Positions 17,805 to 26,873 of a stretch of 64,000 nt of DNA are shown here, piece by piece. Origin of the DNA: Clostridiales bacterium (lineage in GTDB: Bacteria; Bacillota; Clostridia; Saccharofermentanales; DTU023). The stretch lies in contig SFGY01000004.1 in NCBI GenBank assembly GCA_004556455.1, positions 208,384-272,383 on the forward strand, written 5' to 3'. The notes below the pieces were generated by a model. That model was not told where the DNA came from. It did not search any database and was given only the letters and a program-made list of their open reading frames with translations. Made by a program: the position numbers and the translations under genes. Every line of letters starts with the position of its first letter. The stretch's first letter is position 1.

Positions 17805-18479
17805 ATGGACGAAAAAAAGCCCGTTTTAATCCTCCTCAGCTTTTCCAGAGAAGGGGCTGTCGCCTGGATTGCTCATCTGGATCTCATGCGCAGTTTTGAA
17901 CGTGCGTTTCGCCGTGCTGGCCTTCCTCTGCGCTGGAGCCAGGGCTTTAATCCCAGACCTTCGCTCGTTTTTGCTTTACCCCTGGGAGTTGGTCTTGAAT
18001 GTGAAGCTGACCTTCTGGAAATAGAACTTTGTGAGAAGATCCCTGTAGAAAGCTTGCCTGAAAAGCTCAATGCCCAGCTCCCGCCAGGACTCAGGATTAC
18101 CAAAGCCTGTCTTCCTGAGGCTCATACGAAGAGTCTCATGAACCTTGTCGAGGAAGCCGTTTATCGTTTTTCTGCCAGAGGGGCCGGTCTGGCCTGGAAA
18201 AAGCTTGCCGAAAAAGCGGAGGCTGGTGAAGAGATCCTCGTCGAGCGAAAGAGCAAGGGAAAAATTCGCCAATTGGCTCTTTTCCCCTTAATTTTGGGCT
18301 GGGAAGTGCTCAGCGATGATGAGTTCCGCCTCCGTGTCAAAGCGGGGTCGCGGGAGAACCTGAGGCCGGATCTCTGTCTTCAGGCTCTGAAGAACCAATC
18401 TTTTATCAGTTCAGATGATGCAGATGACGCGCGCATTATTCGGGAAAAGCTGATTCTCTCTGAGTTTTCTACCACTTGA
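17805..18479 (+). CDS. DUF2344 / TIGR03936 family protein
   Basis: A 224-residue protein of unknown function. The diagnostic N-terminal stretch AWIAHLDLMRSFERAFRRAGLPLRWSQGFNPRPS is present in sections, followed by ALPLGVGLECEADLLEIEL. In some bacteria it is fused to the C-terminus of the TIGR03960 radical SAM protein; here it is a separate gene 13 bases downstream, which supports joint action. Often an RNase G gene and rplU follow; here they do not. Start: ATG at 17805 after GAGAGGGA; in-frame codons back to 17745 overlap the preceding gene and lack a ribosome site. Confidence 0.85.
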   Translation: MDEKKPVLILLSFSREGAVAWIAHLDLMRSFERAFRRAGLPLRWSQGFNPRPSLVFALPLGVGLECEADLLEIELCEKIPVESLPEKLNAQLPPGLRITKACLPEAHTKSLMNLVEEAVYRFSARGAGLAWKKLAEKAEAGEEILVERKSKGKIRQLALFPLILGWEVLSDDEFRLRVKAGSRENLRPDLCLQALKNQSFISSDDADDARIIREKLILSEFSTT

Positions 18480-18564
18480 GTTTGAAAACTCTGTTGAAAG
18501 GGAGTTAAATACATTAAACTGGTGAAAAAACAGAGATACCGTCTAGACGAGAAGAGGAAAAGTC

Positions 18565-20703
18565 ATGCCTCAGCGAAAATTAACATTGCCTGCCTGGTTT
18601 GGTGACCATATGCTCCTGCAGCAGCAGGTAAGAATACGGATATACGGAAATGCTGAAGCAGGCAAGACCGTTCGTCTGACGCTGGAACGTTTTCCTTCTG
18701 GAGATAAACTTTCTTCCGGAGATACCGAATATGGCATCATCTTTCAGGAAAGTGATTTTCCTGAGGAGGATGGCTTCTTTGAATTTAAGCTGCCCCTGAT
18801 CGAAGCCTCATACGACCGTTTTCGAATGACCATCGAATGTGATGGTGAGAGGGCTGTTTTCCAGGACATTCTTTTTGGGGAACTCTGGATCGCTGCAGGT
18901 GCCAGCAACATGTCCATGCCTGCTGCTCTGAGTGACGTTCGGGATTTGATTCCGGAGATTGCTGAAAACAGAGGCCTGCGCTTTTTCACTCAAAATGAGA
19001 ATGGCCTTGCGCCAGGGACCGATGAGTACAGCCAGACGCCTCTTGCCCGTTCCTATGGCGGGCGTTGGCTGAATCCGGGAGATCGTGATGGTATCAGCAA
19101 TCTGAGTGCGGCAGGGCTGAGTTTTGTGCTCAAGCTTCAGAAAGAAATGGGTATACCGATTGGTCTCTTCAATCTTGCCTGTCCGGATTCATGTATTCAT
19201 AGCTGGCTTCCCGGAGCTGTGGTTGAGCAGGACGCGATTATTAAAAACCATGTTCGGGAAATCAAGCATTACCGGGATAAGGATAACTGGAATCAGCTGC
19301 CGCCGGAGGAAAAACGCGAAGAACGTCATTTCAGCAATAAAGTGGCCCAGACAGACATGGCAGCTCTGCCCCCGCCTTTCTCCCGCTTAAACCAGCAAGG
19401 AGCCCTTTTTAATCACAAACTTGCTCCCTATACGAGCCTGGCCATCCGGGGTCTGATCTGGTACCAGGGTGAAGAGGATGTGCAATATCCCGATTATTAT
19501 ATGCGGGCCTTTATCGCTTTCTCAGCGGTTGTTAAAGAGCTCTTTCAGGCGCCTGTCACGGGTTTAAAGCTAATTTACAGCCAGCTTACACCCTCTTTCG
19601 TCTCTGATACGGACTTTATGCGTCTGGCGGTTTTCAACGAGGCTCTTTCCGCGGTACGTCGCCGTCTGGATCTTCAGGCCGGAATGATTACCAACTATGA
19701 CCTGCCGCTTGCTTTTGACAGCAGCAGTGGGCGTTATGGAAGTATGCAAACCCCCAGCGCTAAAAAAATGATCGGCCTGCGCATGGCTCAGCTTGCCCTG
19801 GGGCTTGCCTATAAATTTGATCTGCCTGATTCTGCCCCGGAATGTGTGTCTGCAGAGACGGTCGGCAATAAGCTTCTTCTGAGTTTTGACAACGCGGGCA
19901 AGGGCATCCGCCTGCGCCAGGGCGATCGTTCGCTCAAGGGTTTTACCATCTGTGGACACAACCGGCAGAATGTGCTTGCTGAGGCCAGGGAACTCTATCA
20001 GGTCCGGGTGATTGTCTGGCATGATGAGATTGCTCAGCCGGTATCCTGCAGCTACGCCTTTTATACTTTTAATATGGAAGCCAATCTCTGCTCATCCAAC
20101 GGTATGCCTCTGGTTCCTTTTCGCCTTGACCGGGATATGAGTTCACAGGAAAAGCCAAGAGCCTGGGCAAACTGCGAGTCCCTCAGTGATTTTCGAATCC
20201 CGAAAATAGAAACGCACTCCCTGCCTCGCCATCATAACAAGAATCATCCCGGAATCTATCCTCTTTGGACGCTCTTTGCCGGCCGCGGTCAGTTCCGTCT
20301 TGAAACTGAGAATAAGCGCCATGGCCGTGCAGCAATCATGCTAAAATACAGTAAAGCGGATGAGAGACCGGTGATTTTTGGCCCGATATTGGATTATGCC
20401 TCCGACTACCCTCCGTTGGATCTGCATCTGTGGGACGAGATGGTAATTCATCTTTTTAATACGGAACATCGGGTCAAACTTATCAAGCTACATCTCGCCG
20501 ATGCCAATGGGCGCGAAACTTATTCAGAAACGCAGCAGATCAAGGATATCCTCTCCTGGCAGGATATTCATTTCGAGCTGGCGACAGCACCGGTCGACCT
20601 CATGCGCCTGACAAAAATTGAATTTATTCTGCAGGACCCTGAGGCTCAGGGGGTTCTCACCATAGATGAAGTGAGTTTCCGGGGACTGCATCTTGAGCCA
20701 TAA
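18565..20703 (+). CDS. Sialate O-acetylesterase-like SGNH protein, catalytic His missing
   Basis: Resembles sialate O-acetylesterases, 712 aa and with no signal peptide, so cytoplasmic. The N-terminal beta domain (FGDHMLLQQQVRIRIYGNAEAG) leads into the SGNH core with GELWIAAGASNMSMP (nucleophile Ser114) and IRGLIWYQGEEDVQYPDYY. Where family members have Asp-x-x-His-Pro, this protein reads SMQTPSAKKMIGLRMA, with Gln395 in place of His, so the triad looks broken. A further beta-sandwich-like domain (about 560-710, ending LTIDEVSFRG) resembles a carbohydrate-binding module. Weak TTGAAA/TTAAAT boxes at 18482-18510 could drive it. It lies 13 bases before valS, an unexpected neighbour. Function unknown: degenerate esterase, binding protein or altered hydrolase. 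Confidence 0.72.
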   Translation: MPQRKLTLPAWFGDHMLLQQQVRIRIYGNAEAGKTVRLTLERFPSGDKLSSGDTEYGIIFQESDFPEEDGFFEFKLPLIEASYDRFRMTIECDGERAVFQDILFGELWIAAGASNMSMPAALSDVRDLIPEIAENRGLRFFTQNENGLAPGTDEYSQTPLARSYGGRWLNPGDRDGISNLSAAGLSFVLKLQKEMGIPIGLFNLACPDSCIHSWLPGAVVEQDAIIKNHVREIKHYRDKDNWNQLPPEEKREERHFSNKVAQTDMAALPPPFSRLNQQGALFNHKLAPYTSLAIRGLIWYQGEEDVQYPDYYMRAFIAFSAVVKELFQAPVTGLKLIYSQLTPSFVSDTDFMRLAVFNEALSAVRRRLDLQAGMITNYDLPLAFDSSSGRYGSMQTPSAKKMIGLRMAQLALGLAYKFDLPDSAPECVSAETVGNKLLLSFDNAGKGIRLRQGDRSLKGFTICGHNRQNVLAEARELYQVRVIVWHDEIAQPVSCSYAFYTFNMEANLCSSNGMPLVPFRLDRDMSSQEKPRAWANCESLSDFRIPKIETHSLPRHHNKNHPGIYPLWTLFAGRGQFRLETENKRHGRAAIMLKYSKADERPVIFGPILDYASDYPPLDLHLWDEMVIHLFNTEHRVKLIKLHLADANGRETYSETQQIKDILSWQDIHFELATAPVDLMRLTKIEFILQDPEAQGVLTIDEVSFRGLHLEP

Positions 20704-20716
20704 TGAAGGAGAGAGT

Positions 20717-23365
20717 ATGTCTAGAATTGATTCCATTGCCAAAAATTTTGAGCCTTCTGCACGTGAAAAAGAAATCTATCAGGACTGGGTTGAGCATGAT
20801 TGTTTTAAGGCAGATGCACATTCACAGAAAAAGCCTTTTACGATTGTCATGCCGCCGCCCAATATTACGGGAAAACTGCATATCGGCCATGCTTTGGACC
20901 TTAGTCTGCAAGATGTCCTGATTCGCTACAAGCGCATGAAGGGCTTTGAGACACTCTATTTGCCCGGCACGGATCACGCCTCTATTGCCACGGAGGCGAA
21001 AATTGTCGAGGCCCTGCGCAAAGAGGGAATCTGTAAAGAGGATCTGGGTCGCGAAGGCTTTTTGAAACGGGCCTGGGCCTGGAGGGAAGAATACGGACAT
21101 AACATCAGCGAACAGAGCAAGAGCCTCGGTCTTTCAGCCGATTGGTCGCGCACGCGTTTCACCTTGGATGAAGGACTTTCAAAGGCCGTTCGCAAAGTCT
21201 TTGTGGACTTTTATGAAGCAGGTAAAATTTATCGCGGCGAGCGCATGGTCAACTGGTGTCCCAACTGTCTGACGTCAATTTCAGATGCGGAGGTGGAACA
21301 CGAAGACACCGATGGCTTTTTCTGGCATATCAATTATCCGCTCGCTGATGGCTCAGGCTTTCTTGAGATTGCGACAACTCGTCCTGAGACAATGCTGGGG
21401 GATATGGCTCTGGCTGTCCATCCTGACGATGAAAGATATAAGGAGCTTGTGGGCAAAGAGGTTATCCTCCCTCTGGTCGGTCGCCGTATTCCGGTCATTG
21501 CAGATGATTACGTGAAAATGGATTTTGGTACGGGCATTGTTAAAATCACACCGGCGCATGACCCTAATGATTTTGAGGTCGGTCGACGGCATCATCTGGA
21601 AATCCTCAACATTATGAATGAGGATGGCAGTATTAATGAAGCAGGAGGAAAATATGCCGGCCTGCCCGGTAAAGATGCGCGCAGGCGCATTGTTGAAGAC
21701 CTCAAGCAAGAGGGCCTTCTCGTCAGCACGGAAAAAATAGTGCATCAGGTAGGGCACTGCTATCGCTGCCATTCTGAGGTTGAACCGCGTGTCTCCCTGC
21801 AATGGTTTGTGGCCATGAAGGAAATGGCAGAACCAGCTATTGAGGCTGTCCGGGATAAGACCATCGATTTCGTTCCGGAGCGCTTCTCAAAACTCTATTT
21901 TAACTGGATGGAAAATATCCGTGACTGGTGTATTTCCCGCCAGCTCTGGTGGGGACACCGCATTCCTGCCTGGTACTGTGATGACTGTGAAGAGATTACC
22001 GTCTCCATGGAAGCCCCTGTGGTTTGTGCGCACTGCGGTTCAAAACATATTCATCAGGATCCTGATACTTTGGATACCTGGTTTTCCTCAGCTTTATGGC
22101 CCTTCTCGACTCTGGGCTGGCCCGAAGAAACAGAAGATGTCAAAAAGTTTTATCCCACAGATGTGCTGGTAACAGGCTACGATATCATTACCTTTTGGGT
22201 ATCCCGCATGATTTTTTCGGCGCTGGTACATACCGGTCAGGCGCCCTTTAAAGACGTCCTGATTCATGGCCTCGTACGCGATGAACAGGGACGCAAAATG
22301 TCTAAATCTCTCGGCAATGGCATTGATCCCATCGAGGTGATTAATGCCTACGGTGCGGATGCTCTGCGCTACGCTTTGCTGACGGGCATTTCCCAGGGCA
22401 ATGATGTGCGCATGTCCACACAGAAAATTGAATCTGGCCGCAACTTTATCAACAAAATCTGGAACGCCTTCCGCTTTGCTCTGATGAATTTTGATGAGGA
22501 GATGGATTTTGCTTCGGTGAAGCTTGAAGAGCTTGAGACAAGTGACCGCTGGATTCTCAGCAAGCTGCAAAAACTGATCGAAGAAGTGAACAGTAATTTT
22601 GAGCAGTATGAGGTCGGGCTGGCACTGGCTAAGATATACAGTTTTCTCTGGGATGACTTCTGTGACTGGTATATTGAAATGGTCAAGCCGCGTCTCAGAA
22701 CTGAAGGGAGAAACCGCCTTGCGGCTCAGTTTGTACTCAACACCGTCCTTTGCGATACTGTGAAATTGCTCCATCCCTTTATGCCCTTTGTGACAGAAGA
22801 GATCTGGCAATCTCTGATCCACGAACCTGGACGCCTGATTCTTGCCCCCTGGCCTGAGGTTCATAAAGACTGGCGCTTCGAGAATGAAGCTGCGGATATT
22901 GAAGACTTGATGGAAGTTTTGCGGGCTGTGCGCAATATCCGTGCAGAAATGAATGTTGCCCTGAATCAGAAGATTCATCTCATTCTTGTTTCTCCTCAGG
23001 ATAATGTGCGCAAACTCTTTGAATACAACCCCAAACTTTTGCTGGAATTGGCCGGAATTTCCACCTGTGAGACCCGTGAGAGTGATGCTGACATTCCCGA
23101 TACGGCTGTTTCAGCTGTTTTCAGAAATGGTAGCCTGCATATCCCTCTGGAAGATCTGATTGATCTCGAAAAGGAGAGGGAACGCCTTGCGAACGAAGCG
23201 CTTCGCCTTGAGGGAGAAGTCCTCAAGACACAGAAAAAGCTTGAAAACAAAGCTTTTACGGAGAAGGCTCCGTCTGCTGTCGTACAGCGAGAACGCGAAA
23301 AGCTGGCCAATTATGAGACGATGCTGCAAAGCACGCGGCAGCGCCTTGAACAGCTTGGGGTCTGA
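20717..23365 (+). CDS. valS: Valyl-tRNA synthetase
   Basis: Class I synthetase charging tRNA-Val, 882 aa. It shows the HIGH motif (PPPNITGKLHIGHAL), an editing CP1 domain (TTRPETMLGD, DFGTGIVKITPAHDPNDFEVG), the KMSKS motif (GRKMSKSLGNGIDP), the anticodon-binding domain and the C-terminal coiled-coil arm (about 815-880). The ATG at 20717 follows GAAGGAGAG. There is no T-box leader; the gene is 13 bases from the upstream gene and 2 bases from ligA. Confidence 0.97.
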   Translation: MSRIDSIAKNFEPSAREKEIYQDWVEHDCFKADAHSQKKPFTIVMPPPNITGKLHIGHALDLSLQDVLIRYKRMKGFETLYLPGTDHASIATEAKIVEALRKEGICKEDLGREGFLKRAWAWREEYGHNISEQSKSLGLSADWSRTRFTLDEGLSKAVRKVFVDFYEAGKIYRGERMVNWCPNCLTSISDAEVEHEDTDGFFWHINYPLADGSGFLEIATTRPETMLGDMALAVHPDDERYKELVGKEVILPLVGRRIPVIADDYVKMDFGTGIVKITPAHDPNDFEVGRRHHLEILNIMNEDGSINEAGGKYAGLPGKDARRRIVEDLKQEGLLVSTEKIVHQVGHCYRCHSEVEPRVSLQWFVAMKEMAEPAIEAVRDKTIDFVPERFSKLYFNWMENIRDWCISRQLWWGHRIPAWYCDDCEEITVSMEAPVVCAHCGSKHIHQDPDTLDTWFSSALWPFSTLGWPEETEDVKKFYPTDVLVTGYDIITFWVSRMIFSALVHTGQAPFKDVLIHGLVRDEQGRKMSKSLGNGIDPIEVINAYGADALRYALLTGISQGNDVRMSTQKIESGRNFINKIWNAFRFALMNFDEEMDFASVKLEELETSDRWILSKLQKLIEEVNSNFEQYEVGLALAKIYSFLWDDFCDWYIEMVKPRLRTEGRNRLAAQFVLNTVLCDTVKLLHPFMPFVTEEIWQSLIHEPGRLILAPWPEVHKDWRFENEAADIEDLMEVLRAVRNIRAEMNVALNQKIHLILVSPQDNVRKLFEYNPKLLLELAGISTCETRESDADIPDTAVSAVFRNGSLHIPLEDLIDLEKERERLANEALRLEGEVLKTQKKLENKAFTEKAPSAVVQREREKLANYETMLQSTRQRLEQLGV

Positions 23366-23367
23366 TC

Positions 23368-25416
23368 ATGACGGAGCCGGGAAAAGCCGAAGAAAAGCGA
23401 GCCGAGGCTGAGCAGATCCAAGAACTGCGGTCGACCCTCAAAGACCTCAATCGTGCCTATTATGATGAAGATAATCCACTGATATCTGACCGGGAGTACG
23501 ATCTTCTTTTAAAACGCCTGCGTGAACTCGAGGAGAGGCATCCCGAACTGGACGATCCTGACTCCCCCTCACGTCAGGTTGGAGGTCATGCCAGTGCTGC
23601 AGGTCTTAGCAGGGTTCCTTTGCTCGAAGCAATGCTCTCTTTGCAGGACGTCTTTTCACTTGAAGAGGTCTTTTCCTTTACGGCTGCCCTGCGTGCTCTT
23701 GATCCTTCAGTGACTTTTACAGTGGAAGAAAAAATAGATGGCCTTTCCCTGGCGCTTCGCTATGAGTCAGGGCGCTTTGTGCTGGCACATACCCGAGGTG
23801 ACGGCCATCACTATGGTGAAAACGTCAGCGCCAATGCCCAGATGCTCGAAGGTCTGCCGCTGAATCTCAAGGAAGAACTTTCTGCTCTGCGGGTACGTGC
23901 TGAAGTTTACATGCCAAAAGAAGCTTTTCTTGAGGTCAATCGTGCCCAGGAGAGGGCGGAGAAACCGCTTTTCGCCAACCCCCGTAACTGTGCTGCCGGA
24001 ACTCTTCGCCAACTGAATCCTGAGGTTATTAAAGAACGCCGCCTTTCTTACTTTGCCTTTGATATTCTGTATATTGAAGGCAAACGCTTCGAAGGGGATA
24101 AAGAGGCTTTAGACTGGTTGCAAGCACAGGGCTTTAAGATTATTCCGGAAATTACGGTTTGTCGTACAGACGAAGAAATTGCTGCGGCTATAGAGGCGAT
24201 TGCCCAAAGGCGATCGCAGCTGCCCTATGGCATTGATGGCGCTGTGATTAAAGTGGACAATCTGTCACTTCGAAAACACTTAGGCGCGAGCGCCAAAACA
24301 CCGCGTTGGGCGATTGCCTATAAATATCCCCCGGAGGAAAAAGAAACGCTTCTGCTGGATATACGCGTCCAGGTGGGGAGAACCGGCCGTCTCACCCCGC
24401 TGGCGATTCTTGAACCTGTACAACTTTCAGGAACGACGGTCAGCCGGGCCAGCCTGCATAATCCTGCAATGGTCGCAGCTCTTGACCTGCGCGAAGGGGA
24501 CAGGGTCAAAGTCAGTAAAATGGGAGACATTATCCCTGCCATTGTTGGCGTTAACAAAGAAGCTCGACACGGTAATCCCCCTGCTTATAGAATTGCCGCA
24601 GTCTGCCCGGTCTGCGGAGCTCCGGCAGAGCACCGGGAGGGCAGCATTGATCTTTATTGCAGCGGTGCAGACTGCCCGGCTCAGCTCACAGCCAAACTGG
24701 TTTATTTTGCTTCTAAAGCTGCAATGGATATCAGCGGCCTGGGCGAACAGTCTGTGGAAGCCCTGAAAGAGTTGAATTTGCTCCACAGTCTGGCCGATAT
24801 CTATAAACTCAAAGATCACCGCGAGCGTCTCATCATGGATGGCCGCATTGGGCGTGAAAAACGTGTGGATAATCTTCTGGCTGCGATTGAGGAAAGTAAA
24901 AACAAGGAAATCTGGAGGCTGATTTCTGCTTTAGGCATCAACTTAATCGGCCCGCAGACGGCCAAGTCACTGGCCCGCCATTTTGGCGATATTGATAAGC
25001 TCATCCAGGCAAGTCGCGAAGAACTGCTGTCCATCGAAGATATAGGGGAGGCTTCTGCTGATAATATTCTCCATTACTTTGCTCAGGATCAGAGCAAGGA
25101 GCTGATGCAGCACTTCCGCGAAGCAGGGCTCAGGTTTAAAGATTTGACAGTTGACTCAGGTTCTGCTTCTGAACTGCCCTTTTCCGGTAAAACTATTGTC
25201 CTGACCGGCACCCTTCCGGGTATCTCTAGGGAAAATGCTGCGACCAGACTGGAAGCCCTGGGGGCAAGAATTTCATCCTCCGTTTCAGCAAAAACAAGCT
25301 GGCTGCTGGCTGGGGAAGAAGCAGGATCCAAGCTGCAGAAGGCGGAAAAACTGGGTGTCCCCATCATTTCACTTGAGGATCTTGAGAAACTCAGTGGAGG
25401 ACGATGGACAGAATAA
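23368..25416 (+). CDS. ligA: NAD-dependent DNA ligase
   Basis: Seals nicks using NAD+, 682 aa. Domains in order are Ia (YYDEDNPLISDREYD), the adenylation domain with active-site Lys in EEKIDGLSLALRY, an OB fold (GRTGRLTPLAILEPV), a zinc finger (CPVCGAP...CSGADCPAQ), helix-hairpin-helix repeats and a C-terminal BRCT domain (LPFSGKTIVLTGTLPG). It starts 2 bases after the valS stop with GGGGT as a weak ribosome site, suggesting coupling. The helicase gene pcrA, often found with ligA, is not adjacent. Confidence 0.97.
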   Translation: MTEPGKAEEKRAEAEQIQELRSTLKDLNRAYYDEDNPLISDREYDLLLKRLRELEERHPELDDPDSPSRQVGGHASAAGLSRVPLLEAMLSLQDVFSLEEVFSFTAALRALDPSVTFTVEEKIDGLSLALRYESGRFVLAHTRGDGHHYGENVSANAQMLEGLPLNLKEELSALRVRAEVYMPKEAFLEVNRAQERAEKPLFANPRNCAAGTLRQLNPEVIKERRLSYFAFDILYIEGKRFEGDKEALDWLQAQGFKIIPEITVCRTDEEIAAAIEAIAQRRSQLPYGIDGAVIKVDNLSLRKHLGASAKTPRWAIAYKYPPEEKETLLLDIRVQVGRTGRLTPLAILEPVQLSGTTVSRASLHNPAMVAALDLREGDRVKVSKMGDIIPAIVGVNKEARHGNPPAYRIAAVCPVCGAPAEHREGSIDLYCSGADCPAQLTAKLVYFASKAAMDISGLGEQSVEALKELNLLHSLADIYKLKDHRERLIMDGRIGREKRVDNLLAAIEESKNKEIWRLISALGINLIGPQTAKSLARHFGDIDKLIQASREELLSIEDIGEASADNILHYFAQDQSKELMQHFREAGLRFKDLTVDSGSASELPFSGKTIVLTGTLPGISRENAATRLEALGARISSSVSAKTSWLLAGEEAGSKLQKAEKLGVPIISLEDLEKLSGGRWTE

Positions 25417-25437
25417 TAGAGCGATAAGGAGGAGCCG

Positions 25438-25866
25438 ATGTTTTACTCATATTCAGCCCTGATCTTGAGTGGAGTTCTCTGTGTTCTGCTCTTTTGGGGC
25501 CTCATTTATACCCTGCGTGTCAACAGAGCCAGACGCAATCGACTTTCCTGGTCTTATCTCGCACCTGTCATACTTGCGGTGCTTTTGGTTTTTGTGCTCT
25601 GTCTTGAGTTTCGTCCGAGGCTTCTCGATCTTATTGCAGCTTCACCCGAGGCTCTGCACAGTTATACCGTGAATGCGGAAAATGCTGAGATTGAAGGACC
25701 CTTTCTCATGACGCGCGAACGTCGTTTTCTCCTGGGGCCGGATCAGCGCAATTTGGATTTGAGCAAAGACTGGAGAATTTCTGTCAGCCCTTATGCAGGT
25801 GTCGTCATCAGTGTCACGGAAGTACTTCCCCCTGCTGAGAACATAGACTCATCCTTAACCCCCTGA
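25438..25866 (+). CDS. Small membrane protein, unknown
   Basis: I do not recognise this 142-residue protein. It has two hydrophobic segments (about residues 4-25 and 39-60) separated by a short basic loop (RVNRARRNRLSW), and an extra-membrane C-terminal domain of about 80 residues with no cysteines. Charge distribution suggests the loop is cytoplasmic and the C-terminal domain outside. It starts at an ATG preceded by AAGGAGGAG, 21 bases after ligA, so it is probably the last gene of the valS-ligA transcript. Confidence 0.6.
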   Translation: MFYSYSALILSGVLCVLLFWGLIYTLRVNRARRNRLSWSYLAPVILAVLLVFVLCLEFRPRLLDLIAASPEALHSYTVNAENAEIEGPFLMTRERRFLLGPDQRNLDLSKDWRISVSPYAGVVISVTEVLPPAENIDSSLTP

Positions 25867-25910
25867 GTGTGAAGCATAGTATTTCTTCCTTCGTACAAAA
25901 TTCCCACAAA

Positions 25911-25957
25911 TTCGACATTATTCGACAAAAATTTGTTAATATGATGATTTTGTCGAG
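25911..25957 (+). promoter_or_regulatory. Cluster of three Spo0A-box-like sites
   Basis: TTCGACA occurs at 25911-25917 and again at 25921-25927 (10 bp apart, one helical turn); an inverted TGTCGAG is at 25951-25957. TTCGACA is the reverse complement of the 0A box TGTCGAA. TCGACAAAA (25922-25930) and TTTTGTCGA (25948-25956) also make a perfect 9-bp inverted repeat. A TATGAT hexamer at 25969-25974 could be the -10 of the downstream regulator gene, with the last box in the -35 region. Confidence 0.6.
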
Positions 25958-26033
25958 GCTATTGGGTGTATGATTAATTTCACCCTTCAAATTTAAGAAG
26001 GAAAAAATAAGCAAAGTTCCCGGAGGTGATCTG

Positions 26034-26756
26034 ATGAAAAGCTTTTCTGAGAAAAATAAAACTGAGTCATTAGCCTTTTATATTGCGGGAAGCAATAAAG
26101 AACTACTGCAGGACATTCAGCGTTTGATGTCATCACATGGGATCATCGGCGTTCATGATCCTTCCGGGAAAGTACATTTCATCGTGGAAGGACGAAAAGG
26201 CGCTCAATTTGCAGCGAATCGGGTCAACAGCATGACCCAGATGCTGTTGAGAGATGCTTCAAATGAAGCAAGTGGAGATGAGGCCAAAGTTCAGCTCTAT
26301 GTTGATGCGGTATTGCAATGCTATGCTTTTAGGAAGAACCTCAGAGGTTATGATTTTTTACGCTATATTTTGATCCTGCTTTTACTTCATCCCGAAATGA
26401 AATCACCCATGGTCAAATATATTTATAGCAGTACCGCCACGGCCTTCCGGGTATCTACCTCCCAGGTTGAACGCAATCTTCGCTATTGTTTTCAGCAGCT
26501 TTACGAACGTGAAACAGAAATGCGCAGAGCTCATGCCGAGCGGGCGCTCTGTCTCTCCGAAGGTGGAGCAGCCGAAAGGCAGGGGAGAACGCGTTATCTG
26601 ACTCAGGCCGGCCGAAAACTCTGTAACAGCGAAGGCATTCAACAACTCGTCATGGAAATCCGAAAGCTCATCAGTAACGGCAATTTTTCAATTCCCGATT
26701 TACCTGGGAGTGTTTACGTTCAGAAGAGTATAAAACTGCCGGGCAGGTCTTTTTAA
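26034..26756 (+). CDS. Spo0A C-terminal-domain regulator without a clear receiver domain
   Basis: A DNA-binding protein of 240 aa. Residues about 100-160 match the Spo0A C-terminal domain: RGYDFLRYILILLLLHPEM (compare KGYQYLREAI in Spo0A), then YSSTATAFRVSTSQVERNLRYCF (compare YNTTPSRVERAIRHAIE), which contains the recognition helix. The N-terminal 85 residues (ending FIVEGRKGAQFAANRV) lack the acidic pocket, phospho-Asp and Lys of a response-regulator receiver, so phosphorelay control is unlikely. A charged stretch links to a C-terminal helix. The ribosome site GGAGGTGAT is strong and an 0A-box cluster lies upstream, so it may be in the Spo0A regulon or autoregulated. The target genes are unknown. 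Confidence 0.75.
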   Translation: MKSFSEKNKTESLAFYIAGSNKELLQDIQRLMSSHGIIGVHDPSGKVHFIVEGRKGAQFAANRVNSMTQMLLRDASNEASGDEAKVQLYVDAVLQCYAFRKNLRGYDFLRYILILLLLHPEMKSPMVKYIYSSTATAFRVSTSQVERNLRYCFQQLYERETEMRRAHAERALCLSEGGAAERQGRTRYLTQAGRKLCNSEGIQQLVMEIRKLISNGNFSIPDLPGSVYVQKSIKLPGRSF

Positions 26757-26822
26757 GCCTGAATCGTTTAGAAATTACGGTAAGATTGTTCAGAGATTGT
26801 TCAGAGTATGAATGTTCTGAAA

Positions 26823-26851
26823 TAAAAAAGGCTGCCCCTAAGGACAGCCTT
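26823..26851 (-). terminator. Terminator of the HU gene, probably bidirectional
   Basis: AAGGCTG and CAGCCTT arms around CCCCTAAGGA. On the minus strand the stem is followed by TTTTTTATT; on the plus strand by TATTTT, so it could serve both convergent genes. Confidence 0.85.
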
Positions 26852-26873
26852 ATTTTATCTGATATAGCACAGA

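Noticed and set aside
20600..20716. T-box riboswitch before valS
   Set aside because: Only 13 bases separate the genes, and no specifier stem or antiterminator is visible.
26034..26756. Calling the gene spo0A itself
   Set aside because: It lacks the receiver domain and its phospho-Asp, so it is at most a paralogue of the output domain.
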